A stretch of DNA of 64,000 nt from positions 1 to 64,000 of the forward strand of contig CANJBQ010000010.1 of assembly GCA_947472645.1 (NCBI GenBank), given 5' to 3'. Positions 29,947 to 40,208 of this stretch are shown here, in pieces. The notes under the pieces are model-generated. The model worked only from the letters and a program-made list of their open reading frames with translations. It was not told the DNA's origin and made no database searches. The translations under genes were made by a program, and so were the position numbers. This stretch comes from Burkholderiaceae bacterium. GTDB lineage: Bacteria > Pseudomonadota > Gammaproteobacteria > Burkholderiales > Burkholderiaceae. The first letter of the stretch is position 1, and every line of letters begins with the position of its first letter.

Positions 29947-32900
29947 ATGTCCAATAACACATTAGAAGTTTCTAGCAAGAAATCCCCCCTTTTGCTCACC
30001 CCCCCCTTTTTAGGTCCTGAGCCGGGGAAACGCTTTACTTGGAATCAGTGTATTGGCTCGAGCGATGCAGGAATTATTGCTCAGCACGCGGCTCTCTATC
30101 GTGAACAATATTCAATTATGGTGGTGATTTGTGGTGAACCAACGGTTGCACAACGCCTTACCCAAGAAATCCCATTTTTTAACCCTAATCTTCGAGTCTC
30201 CCTATTGCCAGATTGGGAAATTTTGCCATATGACCAATTCTCCCCTCACCATGATTTAATTTCTGAAAGATTAAAAACTCTTCATGAAATGATGACTGGG
30301 CTAAGTGATATCGTCATTGTTCCATTAACCTCAGCTATTCAACGCTTAGCTCCCCCAGAATTTTTAGCAGCAAATACTTTTTTCTTTCAACAAGGATCCA
30401 GTATCAATGAAACAGCCCTGCATCATCAATTAGAGCAAGGTGGCTATGACCCGGTAACAGCTGTTGTAAGACCCGGTGAGTACAGTATACGAGGTGGGTT
30501 AATCGATTTGTATCCGATGGGATCAGCCCTGCCTTTTCGCATTGACTTATTTGGCGATACGATTGACCAAATTAAAGTGTTTGATCCAGATACGCAACGA
30601 AGTCTTTATCCAGTCAAAGAAATCAAATTATTACCTGGACACGAATTTCCTTTTCATGAACAAGCAAGAAAAGATTTTCGAGGGAAATGGCGTGAGGTTT
30701 TTGAAGGGAATCCAGGCAAATGTCCCCTATACAAGGACGTAGGTCTAGGAATCCCCGGCGCTGGCATTGAGTCGTACCTTCCATTGTTTTTTGAGAAAAC
30801 TGCCCAGCTATTCGACTACTTACCCAAATCTAACCAACCCGCATGGTTATGGGGGGTCGGGAATTTACCATTAGCTATTAAAGAGTTTTGGAGAGGTGTA
30901 GCCGAGAGATATAACTTTTTGTCACATGATTCTGAGCACCCAATCCTATCCCCAGATCATCTTTACTTATCAGAAGAAAGTTTTTTCTCTAGCCTAAAAC
31001 CTTTTTCTCGTGTTTTCTTAACCGAGAATGAGGATGAAGTAAACAACTCCTTTTTTCAAGCCCCGCCGCCAGTTGCGGTTGTGCGTCGAGATAAAGATCC
31101 AATTCATCTTTTAAAAGATTATTTAAAAAAAACAACTCATCGTGTGGTGATCTGCGCAGATAGTCCAGGCCGCAGAGAATCCATCAAACAATTACTTGAT
31201 GAATCAAGATTTATCGATCAACAATTTCATCAAAATGTAGAGCATTTTTCTACAATGGCAGAGTTTCTTGCAAGTAATGATCAATTCGGTATGATCGTCG
31301 CGCCCTTATTTGATGGCTTTATCAGTAATGAAGCTAACCTAGTTGTTATTACTGAATCAGAGTTATTTGCTAATTCTTCAGAGCAACGAAAAGCCGGTAA
31401 GATTGGGCGAAAAGATCAAGCTACCAATATCGACCATTTGGTCAGAGATTTATCTGAGTTAAAAGTAGGTGATCCAGTCGTTCACTCCGAACACGGGATT
31501 GGCCGTTACCAAGGCCTACTTATTTTAGATCTTGGTAGCGGTGATGAGGAATTTTTACATCTGCGTTACGCAAACAGTGCCACTTTATACGTGCCTGTTC
31601 ATCAATTACATTTGATTTCAAGGTACTCAGGGTCCGATCCAGAAAATGCGCCATTACATAACTTAGGATCTGGTCAATGGGAGAAATCAAAACGAAAAGC
31701 TGCTCAACAGATTCGCGATACTGCGGCTGAACTTTTAAATATTTATGCAAAGCGTGCCTTGCGTCAAGGTCATGCATTTGAATTTTCTAGTCATGACTAT
31801 GATGCTTTTGCAGAAAGTTTTGGTTTTGAAGAAACGATCGACCAACAACAAGCTATTTCTGAAGTCATCAAAGATATGACTAGTGGTCAACCCATGGACC
31901 GCTTAATTTGTGGTGATGTTGGCTTTGGTAAAACTGAAGTTGCTCTTCGCGCAAGTTTTGTTGCCGTCATGGGTGGTAAACAAGTTGCTGTTCTTGCGCC
32001 CACCACACTTCTTTCTGAACAACATGCTACTACATGGAAAAACCGATTTGCTGATTGGCCGGTCAAAGTGGTAGAAGTATCTCGATTTAAAACGGCAAAA
32101 GAAATTCGGCAAGCTCTAGAATCTCTTGAGAGCGGTGATGCAGACATTATTATTGGCACCCATAAATTACTTTCACCTGAAATTAAATTTAATCGTTTAG
32201 GCCTAGTCATCATCGATGAAGAGCACCGTTTTGGAGTTCGTCAAAAAGAAACTTTTAAAGCCTTGCGGGCCGAAGTAGATGTATTAACATTGACAGCAAC
32301 CCCTATACCAAGAACCCTAGGAATGGCACTTGAGGGACTACGAGAACTCTCTGTTATTGCTACAGCCCCGCAAAAACGACTTGCCATTAAAACTTTTGTA
32401 CGACGAGAAGGTGACGGAGTAATACGTGAAGCAATCATGCGTGAACTTAAACGTGGCGGACAAGTTTATTTTTTACATAATGAAGTTGATACTATAGAAA
32501 ATCGACGCCAATTTTTATCAACGCTCATCCCCGAAGCCAGAATTGGTGTTGCTCATGGACAAATGCATGAAAGAAATCTTGAACAAGTGATGCATGATTT
32601 TGTGGCAAAACGATGTAATGTTCTTTTGTGTTCAACGATTATTGAAACAGGGATTGACGTACCATCTGCAAATACGATCATCATGCATCGTGCTGATAAA
32701 TTTGGTCTCGCCCAACTGCACCAATTAAGAGGTCGAGTTGGAAGATCTCACCATCAAGCCTATGCTTATCTCTTAGTTCCCGACCCAGAGGGTTTATCTA
32801 AACAAGCAAAACTGCGATTAGATGCCATTGTATCCATGGAAGAACTGGGGTCCGGTTTTTATCTAGCGATGCACGATTTAGAAATTCGTGGCGCTGGAGA

Positions 32901-33474
32901 AGTGCTCGGAGATAAACAATCTGGGGATATTCATGAGATTGGTTTTCAGCTTTATACCGATATGCTGAATAAGGCAATTTCTGACCTGAAAAAAGGAAAA
33001 GAACCCGATTTATTGAGCCCAATGCATGCTATAACTGATATCTCATTAGGATGCCCAGCATTACTTCCTAATGCTTATTGTCCAGACGTAAACGAACGCT
33101 TATCCTTATACAAGCGCCTTTCCAGTGCAATGACAAATCACGATATAGATGACTTATACTCTGAGGTGATCGACCGTTTTGGTGACTTACCAGAACAGGC
33201 TAAATCACTATTTGAGAATCATCGTTTACGCTTGCTCATGGAAAAATTGGGTATAAAAAAGATTGAAGCTAGCCCTCAAAGCATTAAGATGCAATTTATC
33301 CCTCAACCACCTATTGATTCAATGAAGATTATTCAATTGATCCAAAAGGATCGCTTTGTTCAACTTTCAGGCCAAGATCGTTTACGGATCTCTCCAAATC
33401 CTTCTCATGCCTTTGAAATGTTAAGCCAACGCACAGAAATTTTGAAACGTTTATTAGCTTATTTAGGGACCTAA
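29947..33474 (+). CDS. mfd: transcription-repair coupling factor
   Basis: Removes RNA polymerase stalled at lesions and recruits the UvrABC machinery. 1175 residues, normal length. The UvrB-homology region is N-terminal (EILPYDQFSPHHDLISERL), the RNA polymerase interaction domain includes VGDPVVHSEHGIGRYQGL, and the RecG-like translocase has Walker A GDVGFGKTEVALRA, DEEHRFGVRQKE, TATPIPRTL and QLRGRVGRS. A C-terminal TRCF domain follows. Two C-rich tracts lie within codons 13-22. It is divergent from ispDF with 59 bp between the ATGs, and serB follows 3 bp after its stop. Confidence 0.97.
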   Translation: MSNNTLEVSSKKSPLLLTPPFLGPEPGKRFTWNQCIGSSDAGIIAQHAALYREQYSIMVVICGEPTVAQRLTQEIPFFNPNLRVSLLPDWEILPYDQFSPHHDLISERLKTLHEMMTGLSDIVIVPLTSAIQRLAPPEFLAANTFFFQQGSSINETALHHQLEQGGYDPVTAVVRPGEYSIRGGLIDLYPMGSALPFRIDLFGDTIDQIKVFDPDTQRSLYPVKEIKLLPGHEFPFHEQARKDFRGKWREVFEGNPGKCPLYKDVGLGIPGAGIESYLPLFFEKTAQLFDYLPKSNQPAWLWGVGNLPLAIKEFWRGVAERYNFLSHDSEHPILSPDHLYLSEESFFSSLKPFSRVFLTENEDEVNNSFFQAPPPVAVVRRDKDPIHLLKDYLKKTTHRVVICADSPGRRESIKQLLDESRFIDQQFHQNVEHFSTMAEFLASNDQFGMIVAPLFDGFISNEANLVVITESELFANSSEQRKAGKIGRKDQATNIDHLVRDLSELKVGDPVVHSEHGIGRYQGLLILDLGSGDEEFLHLRYANSATLYVPVHQLHLISRYSGSDPENAPLHNLGSGQWEKSKRKAAQQIRDTAAELLNIYAKRALRQGHAFEFSSHDYDAFAESFGFEETIDQQQAISEVIKDMTSGQPMDRLICGDVGFGKTEVALRASFVAVMGGKQVAVLAPTTLLSEQHATTWKNRFADWPVKVVEVSRFKTAKEIRQALESLESGDADIIIGTHKLLSPEIKFNRLGLVIIDEEHRFGVRQKETFKALRAEVDVLTLTATPIPRTLGMALEGLRELSVIATAPQKRLAIKTFVRREGDGVIREAIMRELKRGGQVYFLHNEVDTIENRRQFLSTLIPEARIGVAHGQMHERNLEQVMHDFVAKRCNVLLCSTIIETGIDVPSANTIIMHRADKFGLAQLHQLRGRVGRSHHQAYAYLLVPDPEGLSKQAKLRLDAIVSMEELGSGFYLAMHDLEIRGAGEVLGDKQSGDIHEIGFQLYTDMLNKAISDLKKGKEPDLLSPMHAITDISLGCPALLPNAYCPDVNERLSLYKRLSSAMTNHDIDDLYSEVIDRFGDLPEQAKSLFENHRLRLLMEKLGIKKIEASPQSIKMQFIPQPPIDSMKIIQLIQKDRFVQLSGQDRLRISPNPSHAFEMLSQRTEILKRLLAYLGT
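29984..30011. repeat. two homopolymeric C tracts in mfd
   Basis: C6T4 at 29984-29993 and C8T5 at 29999-30011 lie in the first 22 codons of mfd. The two tracts resemble each other. Runs of eight cytosines are unusual in this AT-rich segment and are possible slippage sites. Confidence 0.7.
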
Positions 33475-33477
33475 TTG

Positions 33478-34338
33478 ATGTCAAAGCTAATACTCCTTCA
33501 CCCCAAAAAGCCGCCCCTGATACTCGTTGAAGAAATCATGGACCGGTTTTCCTCAACGATCAAACAATCTTATTCTCATAGTTGTTTAGAAATGGGATTA
33601 AAAAAAACCACTCATACAGATGATAAGAAAATCATTCAGCAACTCTGCTTCGAACATCAGACTGATACCATCTTTTTAAAGGATACCTTCCTACCAAAGG
33701 AAATTCAATTATTAGCATTTGATATGGACTCAACCCTGATCAATATCGAATGTATCGATGAAATCGCCAGACAATGTGGTAAAGAAAAAGAAGTAAGTTT
33801 AATTACTGAAGCTAGTATGCGGGGAGAAATTACTGATTTCTCCAATTCCCTTAGAGAACGCGTCAAACTGTTGAAAGGTGCTAGCGAAAAAGATCTTGAA
33901 ATCGTTTATCAACACCGCTTGAAACTCAATCTGGGAGCAAAAGAATTAGTTCTTGGAGCGCAACAATTTGGATGGAGAACGGTTCTAGTCTCTGGTGGAT
34001 TTACTTTTTTTACTGAGCGGATTAAACTACTCCTATCGCTTGATGAAGCTCATTCCAATACTTTAGAAATTCATCAAGGACTCCTGACCGGTCATGTTTT
34101 AGGATCCATTGTCGATGGCGCTGCTAAAGCAGAATTCGTCAAAAATGCCTGTCAACAATTAGGCGTTAGCACCCATTCAGCTCTTGTCATGGGCGATGGC
34201 TCAAATGATTTACCGATGATGGCAGACGCCGGATTATCCATCGGTTTTCATCCCAAACCAATCGTGCAAGAAAAAGCCGACGGAACTTTTCGGTTCGTCG
34301 GCCTTAATGCGGTACTCGAAATATTTAAGGCTAAATAA
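33478..34338 (+). CDS. serB: phosphoserine phosphatase
   Basis: Last step of serine synthesis. 286 residues from the ATG at 33478 (a TTG just before it is in frame). The HAD-family motifs are clear: FDMDSTLINIECIDEIA (nucleophile Asp), VLVSGGFTFFTERI and MGDGSNDLPMMADAGLSIGF. The N-terminal 75 residues are a divergent leader domain, as in E. coli SerB. It follows mfd by 3 bp, and its stop abuts the stop of the convergent thiolase gene with no intergenic base. Confidence 0.95.
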   Translation: MSKLILLHPKKPPLILVEEIMDRFSSTIKQSYSHSCLEMGLKKTTHTDDKKIIQQLCFEHQTDTIFLKDTFLPKEIQLLAFDMDSTLINIECIDEIARQCGKEKEVSLITEASMRGEITDFSNSLRERVKLLKGASEKDLEIVYQHRLKLNLGAKELVLGAQQFGWRTVLVSGGFTFFTERIKLLLSLDEAHSNTLEIHQGLLTGHVLGSIVDGAAKAEFVKNACQQLGVSTHSALVMGDGSNDLPMMADAGLSIGFHPKPIVQEKADGTFRFVGLNAVLEIFKAK

Positions 34339-35520
34339 TTACAGTCTTTCAAAAATCGCTGCAATACCTTGCCCACCACCAATACACATTGTCACTAAGG
34401 CATATTTTCCACCCGTTCTATGCAACTCATAGATCGCCTTCGTAGCAATCACAGCACCCGAAGCACCAATTGGGTGACCAATCGATATTGCACCACCATT
34501 TGGATTTGTTTTAGACAAATCCAACTCCAATGCTTTAGCTACTGTTAAGGCTTGTGCAGCAAATGCTTCATTAGACTCAATCACATCCATGTGCGCTAGC
34601 TTTAAACCTGCTTTTGCAAGAGCTAGTTTCGTGGATGGAATTGGGCCTTCACCCATAACATCATTCGGAACGCCTGCAACCGCATAAGATACCAAGCGTG
34701 CAATTGGCTTTTGTCCTGCTTTTGCAGCAGCTTGCGCAGAGGCTAGGACGAAGAAGCTCGCTCCATCATTGATAGTGGATGCATTACCCGCAGTGACGGT
34801 ACCATTTTCTTTTAAGAACACGGGCTTGAGCTTACTTAAGCTCTCAAAAGTTGTTTCAGCTTTAACGCCTTCGTCGGTATCAACGATGATGTCTCCTTTA
34901 CGAGTTTTAATCATAATTGGAACGATTTGCTCTTTAAAACGGCCTTCGGCAATCGCTAAAGCAGCTTTTTTATGAGAGGCGGCAGCAAACTGATCCTGCT
35001 CTTCGCGAGTGATGTTCCATTTTTTAGCTAAATTTTCTGCAGTAATACCCATGTGTCCAACACCAAATGGATCCGTTAAGGCTGATACCATCATATCGAT
35101 CAGTTTAGTGTCACCCATTCTGGCTCCAGAACGCATAGCAGGAGAACCATACATACCGCGCGACATGACTTCAACACCACCACCAATTGCATAATCACAA
35201 TCACCTAACATAATCTGCTGTGCCGAAGTAACAATTCCTTGGAGCCCAGAACTGCATAAACGATTAACGGCCATTGCGACTGAATCCATCGATAGCCCAG
35301 CCTGGATTGATGCAACGCGCGCAACGTAGGGATATCTTGTCTCTGTCGGAATACAGTTCCCAACAGTAACGTAATTAATCAACGCAGGGTCAACTTTAGA
35401 ACGAGAAACAGCTTCTTTCATGACTACACCAGCAAGCTCTGCTGGCTCCATCGAGCTCAAAACACCGTTGAAACTACCAACTGCTGATCTAACTGCACTT
35501 AAAACGACAACTTCTTGCAT
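34339..35520 (-). CDS. acetyl-CoA acetyltransferase / beta-ketothiolase, BktB-like
   Basis: A 393-residue thiolase of the biosynthetic type. Active-site residues are readable: Cys in NRLCSSGLQG (near residue 90), the NEAFAAQ segment, His in GHPIGASGA and Cys in MCIGGGQGIA. It condenses acyl-CoAs to 3-ketoacyl-CoA, or cleaves them. In this locus it most likely feeds the PhaB/PhaC polyester pathway. It lies distal to rimO rather than between phaC and phaB. BktB-type enzymes also accept propionyl-CoA; substrate range here is inference. Confidence 0.9.
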   Translation of the reverse strand: MQEVVVLSAVRSAVGSFNGVLSSMEPAELAGVVMKEAVSRSKVDPALINYVTVGNCIPTETRYPYVARVASIQAGLSMDSVAMAVNRLCSSGLQGIVTSAQQIMLGDCDYAIGGGVEVMSRGMYGSPAMRSGARMGDTKLIDMMVSALTDPFGVGHMGITAENLAKKWNITREEQDQFAAASHKKAALAIAEGRFKEQIVPIMIKTRKGDIIVDTDEGVKAETTFESLSKLKPVFLKENGTVTAGNASTINDGASFFVLASAQAAAKAGQKPIARLVSYAVAGVPNDVMGEGPIPSTKLALAKAGLKLAHMDVIESNEAFAAQALTVAKALELDLSKTNPNGGAISIGHPIGASGAVIATKAIYELHRTGGKYALVTMCIGGGQGIAAIFERL

Positions 35521-35623
35521 AAATCCCCCTTAATTGATGATTATCTTGATATATCTTTTATAAACATTTATTCAAACATCTATAAATTAAATTTTTATTA
35601 CCTATTAATTGTCAGTATAAATC

Positions 35624-36979
35624 TTAAGCTTGAGCAATTAAATCATGACCTTGAGAATCAAGGACACTCACCCTCAAAAACTCACCACTTCGGTAACGTT
35701 TTGAAGGTTTGTCTGCAGGGTGTAACAAAACCAAACCGTCAATTTCAGGGGCGTCAGCAAAGCTTCTTGCAATACCTCCTTGAGCGTTAACAGAATCGAC
35801 TAAAACTCGCATTCTTTTACCAACTCTAGTAGAAAGCTTCTTGACAGATACGGCTTCCGCTATTTTCATAAAACGAGCTCTTCTTAATTCTCTAATGTCA
35901 TCTGGCACGGCACCTTTTAAATCATTGGCTTTTGCACCTTTTACTGGCGAGTATGCAAAGCAGCCCACACGATCTAAATTAGCTTGTTCAATAAAATCAA
36001 GCAAATGACTAAATTCTTCTTCAGTCTCCCCAGGAAAACCAGCAATAAAAGTACTTCGGATGACGATGTCTGGACAAGTTTCACGCCAAGACGCAATACG
36101 AGCCAACGTTCTCTCTCCCCCAGCAGGACGTTTCATTCTCTTTAATACATCAGGGTGAGAGTGTTGCATGGGGATGTCTAGATAAGGTAATAATCCATTT
36201 CCATGTTCTGCGAAATCAGTCATCAATGGAATAATATCGTCGACATGGGGATAGGGATACACATAATGCAACCTCACCCAAGCATCATTTTGACGGGCTA
36301 ATTTTTTAAGCTCAACGGTGAGTTCATAAAGTCTTGACTTGATCGGAACACCATTCCAAAACCCCGTACGATATTGAATGTCAACACCATAAGCACTTGT
36401 ATCTTGCGAAACCACCAATAATTCCTTAACGCCACTTTCAAATAGTGCTTGGGCTTCTTGTAAAACATCATCGATATTTCGAGAGACAAGACCACCCCTC
36501 ATATCAGGAATAATACAAAACGTACAGGAATGATTACACCCTTCAGATATTTTTAAATAAGCATAATGTTTGGGGGTTAATTTAATCCCAATAGAAGGCA
36601 CTAAATCGATAAAAGGATCATGAGGCCTTGGTAAATTTTGATGAATGGCATCCAAGACTTCATTTGTGGCGTGTGGACCAGTAACGGCTAAAACTTTGGG
36701 GTGGTGCATCAATACGGTATTTTGTCCATTTGATTCTGTTTTTGCGCCTAGACAACCGGTGACGATAACCTTTCCGTTTTCAGATAGAGCCTCCCCAATC
36801 GCATTTAAACTTTCTTCTACAGCTGAATCAATAAAACCACAAGTATTAACAACGACGATTTGAGCATCAGAATAATTTTGTGCAATTTCATAACCCTCAG
36901 CACTGAGCCTTGTCAGGATTAACTCTGAATCGACCAAAGCCTTCGGACAGCCTAAAGAAACAAATCCTACTTTTGACAA
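35624..36979 (-). CDS. rimO: ribosomal protein S12 methylthiotransferase
   Basis: Radical-SAM enzyme that methylthiolates an aspartate of ribosomal protein S12. 451 residues. The N-terminal cluster cysteines are in [21 protein letters not shown] and VTGCLGAK. The radical-SAM motif is [20 protein letters not shown]-terminal TRAM domain ends the protein. It lies 14 bp after phaR, inside the polyester gene cluster, which is a conserved Burkholderiales arrangement with no obvious functional link. Confidence 0.96.
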   Translation of the reverse strand: MSKVGFVSLGCPKALVDSELILTRLSAEGYEIAQNYSDAQIVVVNTCGFIDSAVEESLNAIGEALSENGKVIVTGCLGAKTESNGQNTVLMHHPKVLAVTGPHATNEVLDAIHQNLPRPHDPFIDLVPSIGIKLTPKHYAYLKISEGCNHSCTFCIIPDMRGGLVSRNIDDVLQEAQALFESGVKELLVVSQDTSAYGVDIQYRTGFWNGVPIKSRLYELTVELKKLARQNDAWVRLHYVYPYPHVDDIIPLMTDFAEHGNGLLPYLDIPMQHSHPDVLKRMKRPAGGERTLARIASWRETCPDIVIRSTFIAGFPGETEEEFSHLLDFIEQANLDRVGCFAYSPVKGAKANDLKGAVPDDIRELRRARFMKIAEAVSVKKLSTRVGKRMRVLVDSVNAQGGIARSFADAPEIDGLVLLHPADKPSKRYRSGEFLRVSVLDSQGHDLIAQA

Positions 36980-36993
36980 AACAGTTTTCCTTT

Positions 36994-37632
36994 TTATGGC
37001 TTAAAGGGTTTAAAAGGAAAACTTGGCATGATGGAGGGAGATTGAGATTGTAGTTGCTCCCAAAATTGTGTCCCCGCATTCATAAAGTAACTCATTGGAT
37101 TAACAAACTCTGGGGAGGATGAATTTTTGAGAAAACTTGTCCAAGACTCAGGACTCGAAATACTCCCTATTTTTTGACAATGCGCTACGTACTGATTTTG
37201 AACTTCAATAAATTGATTTAAATTCTGCTCTAAAAATGGAGCCATCATTCCTTGCAAAGAATTCCCATAAAAACGAATCATCTGCGTCAGACTTTGAGTG
37301 GAAAAAAGTGGATGCCCATTTGACTCTTCTTCAAGAATAATTTGCATCAATATACTTCTTGTAATTTCTTCACCAGTTTTAGCGTCTTGCACGATAAATG
37401 GTTCTTGTGACATCACTAAGCCTTTAATATCAAAGAGTGTGACATAAGTACTATGCTTGGTATCGTATAACCTACGATTAGGGTATTTTTTGATAATGCG
37501 TTGTCCACTACTTATCTTAGGCGAAGGGCTTTGCTCTTCTGACTCAACGGAATTAACTGGAGTAGATTTTTTTCGCTGCGCCGTTTTTTTTGGAGCGGCT
37601 TGACGTGGAATTTTATTTGCTGAAGTTGCCAT
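36994..37632 (-). CDS. phaR: polyhydroxyalkanoate synthesis repressor
   Basis: DNA- and polyester-binding regulator that represses phasin genes and, in some species, phaR itself. 212 residues: a basic low-complexity N terminus (KKTAQRKKS), then the PHB_acc_N domain with [20 protein letters not shown] (about residues 47-66), [14 protein letters not shown], and a PHB_acc domain with [16 protein letters not shown]. It follows phaB by 78 bp, long enough for its own promoter. No phasin gene is visible in the window. Confidence 0.94.
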   Translation of the reverse strand: MATSANKIPRQAAPKKTAQRKKSTPVNSVESEEQSPSPKISSGQRIIKKYPNRRLYDTKHSTYVTLFDIKGLVMSQEPFIVQDAKTGEEITRSILMQIILEEESNGHPLFSTQSLTQMIRFYGNSLQGMMAPFLEQNLNQFIEVQNQYVAHCQKIGSISSPESWTSFLKNSSSPEFVNPMSYFMNAGTQFWEQLQSQSPSIMPSFPFKPFKP

Positions 37633-37710
37633 AGATATTATGAAATAAGGGACCGTAGCCCCTTATTATACGTTTGAACGTTATAAATCAATCAAAAATA
37701 CTTTTAACCA

Positions 37711-38451
37711 CTAACTCATGTGTAAGCCGCCATTGAGTGAAAAGTCTGCACCAGTAGCAAACCCGCCATCCTCTGATGATAACCAAGCCACCATAGAAGC
37801 TATTTCTTCTGGTGTTCCCAATCGTTTTACAGGAATTGTTTCAACGATTTTATTCAACACATCTTCACGAATTGACTTCACCATATCCGTTCCAATATAC
37901 CCTGGAGACACTGTATTGATAGTAACCCCTTTCGTGGCAACTTCTTGAGCAAGTGCCATTGTAAAACCCCTTAATCCAGCCTTTGCCGTGGCATAGTTGG
38001 TTTGTCCAAATTGACCTTTTTGACCATTCACTGAGGAAATATTAACCACCCTACCCCAACCTTTTTCAACCATACCATCAATGACTTGTTTAGTGACATT
38101 AAATAATGAATTGAGATTTGTATTAATTACTGCCTGCCAATCCTCAGAAGTCATCTTTCTAAAAACAGTATCTCTTGTAATACCTGCATTATTAACAAGT
38201 ACATCAACAGTTCCAATTTCTGCTTTGACTTTATTAAATGCTGCAACTGTACTTGTCCAGTCTCCAACATTACCCTCAGAAGCATGAAAATCATAGCCCA
38301 ATGCCTTTTGCTCTGAAAGCCAACGATCTTTTCTGGGAGAGTTAGGTCCGCAACCGGCAATCACAATAAAGCCGTCTTTGAATAACTTTTGACAAATAGC
38401 AGTACCAATACCACCCATGCCACCAGTCACATACGCAATTTTTTTACTCAT
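37711..38451 (-). CDS. phaB: acetoacetyl-CoA reductase
   Basis: NADPH-dependent short-chain dehydrogenase making (R)-3-hydroxybutyryl-CoA for polyester synthesis. 246 residues from the ATG at 38451, which has GAGGAG 5 nt upstream. Motifs: cofactor loop TGGMGGIGTAI, NNAGITRD, Ser in VNISSVNGQKG, and the catalytic pair YATAK. C-terminal SLNGGLHMS is typical of PhaB. It lies 16 bp from phaC. No phaA thiolase intervenes. Confidence 0.95.
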   Translation of the reverse strand: MSKKIAYVTGGMGGIGTAICQKLFKDGFIVIAGCGPNSPRKDRWLSEQKALGYDFHASEGNVGDWTSTVAAFNKVKAEIGTVDVLVNNAGITRDTVFRKMTSEDWQAVINTNLNSLFNVTKQVIDGMVEKGWGRVVNISSVNGQKGQFGQTNYATAKAGLRGFTMALAQEVATKGVTINTVSPGYIGTDMVKSIREDVLNKIVETIPVKRLGTPEEIASMVAWLSSEDGGFATGADFSLNGGLHMS

Positions 38452-38456
38452 CATAT

Positions 38457-38462
38457 CTCCTC
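38457..38462 (-). promoter_or_regulatory. Shine-Dalgarno deciding the phaB start
   Basis: GAGGAG on the minus strand, 5 nt before the ATG at 38449-38451. A second ATG at 38452-38454 is only 2 nt away from it, so the inner ATG (MSKKIAYVTGG) is favoured. Confidence 0.6.
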
Positions 38463-38467
38463 ATTAA

Positions 38468-40108
38468 TTAAACTTTAACTGCCTTTTCTTTTACATAAGT
38501 TCCAGGTGCGGCTTCAATAGGTTGGTACTTTTTCGAACCTAAAGTATTGTTTGCTTTTATTTTTTTTCCACTATAACCAATGAGCCATGTAATAAAATCA
38601 GGCCACCAACTTCCTTCGATTGATTGCGCCTGATCAAACCATTCATTAGGATTTTTAGGCAACTGATCAAAAGTCCAGTAATTTCGTTTCTTTTTCTCAG
38701 GTGGGTTAATTACACCCGCTATATGTCCTGATGCGCCCAAGACAAACTTCTTAGGCCCAGTCAAAATTTGGGTTGATCCATAAGCAGATTTCCACGGCAC
38801 AATGTGGTCCTCTTTTGAAGCATACAAATAAGCAGGACAATTAATCTTCGACAAATCAACTGGAGTACCACACATCTTTAATCGATTAGGAACCTTTAGT
38901 TCATTATTTAAGTACATGTGGCGTAAATAATAGCTGTACATTGGACCCGGTAAATTAGTGGAATCACCATTCCAAAACAACAAATCAAAGGTTGGCGGTG
39001 TTTTACCTAAAAGATAGTTGGATACAAAATAGTTCCAAACTAGATCATTGGGTCTTAAAAAAGAGAAGGTATTGGCTAATTCAACTCCGCTAAGTAACGC
39101 ACATTTACCACCCTTGCCCCCGATCGTTTGCTCTCGAAGCTCTACCATTTGTTCATCAATAAAAACATCGAGTTGCCCAGTATCAGAAAAATCTAGAAAC
39201 GAGGTTAAAAGGGTAATACTTGCAATCGGATGGATATCTTGAGCCTCTAAAATAGCAATGGCATTACCAACTAAAGTACCCCCCACGCAAAAGCCTAAAA
39301 GATTAATTTGCGCCTGTCGAGAATTCTCGACTGTAACGCGAATGGCCTCTATGACCCCTTGACCAACATAATCTTCCCAAGTTGTATGCGCCATTTCTTG
39401 ATCAGGATTCTTCCAAGAGACCATATAGACGGTAAATCCTTGCGCTACCAAATATCGAACCATCGAGGTTTGTGGCTGTAAATCTAATATGTAATATTTG
39501 TTGATGCAAGGTGGCACCATCAAAAATGGCTTCTCATAAACCATCCCTGTTGTAGGTTTGTACTGAATGAGCTGAAATAATTGATTTTGAAAGATCACAG
39601 ATCCCTCTGATACCGCTATATTTTTCCCTACTTCAAAAGCCGTGGTATCTGTTTGTGAAATCTTGCCTTGCTGAAAATCTGCAAGTATATTTTGTAATCC
39701 GTGCGTCAACGACTGACCATTCGATAAAATTAATTGCTCTATAGCCTCTGGATTTGTCGCCAAAAAATTGGTTGGCGAAAGACTCGAAATCACCTGCTCA
39801 GTCGCAAAGATAATCTTATTCTTAACTTTAGGCTCTCCTTCAACAGCATTGGCTAAGGCCATTAAATGATTAGAATTAATTAAGTAAAGTTGATATACCA
39901 AAGACGACCAGCCATCATGCCATATATCGGCTTTAAAACGAGAGTCTTCCAAGGGCTTTTCTAATTGACCAGACCATAATTGAAAAATATCCTTGGCATA
40001 CTGCTGCTCAATTTCATTTATCTTATTCGGGGGAATTAAAGCCATATCCATTGAGGAGAGCTTGGGTGACACCCAATCTCCAAATAAAGCTTTTGCTTGG
40101 TCGTACAA
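38468..40108 (-). CDS. phaC: class I polyhydroxyalkanoate synthase
   Basis: Polymerises (R)-3-hydroxyacyl-CoA into storage polyester at the granule surface. 546 residues, slightly short for class I. The lipase-like box with the catalytic Cys is LLGFCVGGTLVGNAI; the Asp is in SKEDHIVPWKSAYG and the His in GASGHIAGVINPP. The PhaC N-terminal domain (LLMVPPCIN-like FLMVPPCINKYYILDLQP) is present. It begins the phaC-phaB-phaR-rimO-thiolase series. A 100 bp gap before pgeF may hold its promoter, though I see no confident -35/-10 pair. Confidence 0.96.
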   Translation of the reverse strand: MYDQAKALFGDWVSPKLSSMDMALIPPNKINEIEQQYAKDIFQLWSGQLEKPLEDSRFKADIWHDGWSSLVYQLYLINSNHLMALANAVEGEPKVKNKIIFATEQVISSLSPTNFLATNPEAIEQLILSNGQSLTHGLQNILADFQQGKISQTDTTAFEVGKNIAVSEGSVIFQNQLFQLIQYKPTTGMVYEKPFLMVPPCINKYYILDLQPQTSMVRYLVAQGFTVYMVSWKNPDQEMAHTTWEDYVGQGVIEAIRVTVENSRQAQINLLGFCVGGTLVGNAIAILEAQDIHPIASITLLTSFLDFSDTGQLDVFIDEQMVELREQTIGGKGGKCALLSGVELANTFSFLRPNDLVWNYFVSNYLLGKTPPTFDLLFWNGDSTNLPGPMYSYYLRHMYLNNELKVPNRLKMCGTPVDLSKINCPAYLYASKEDHIVPWKSAYGSTQILTGPKKFVLGASGHIAGVINPPEKKKRNYWTFDQLPKNPNEWFDQAQSIEGSWWPDFITWLIGYSGKKIKANNTLGSKKYQPIEAAPGTYVKEKAVKV

Positions 40109-40208
40109 AAATTTCTCCTGACATTAAATGATGGCTTCTAAGTTAACAATTTATTCTTAAAGTTGTTAATTCGTTATAGTGGCATACCCTAGTGAAACTT
40201 TAAAAATT

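Noticed and set aside
31887..32213. 108-residue minus-strand open frame
   Set aside because: Antisense to the helicase motifs of mfd; composition reflects that strand.
35515..35790. Plus-strand open frame across the thiolase-rimO gap
   Set aside because: It starts in the 103 bp gap but runs antisense over rimO, has no recognisable domain or ribosome site, and overlaps a certain gene.
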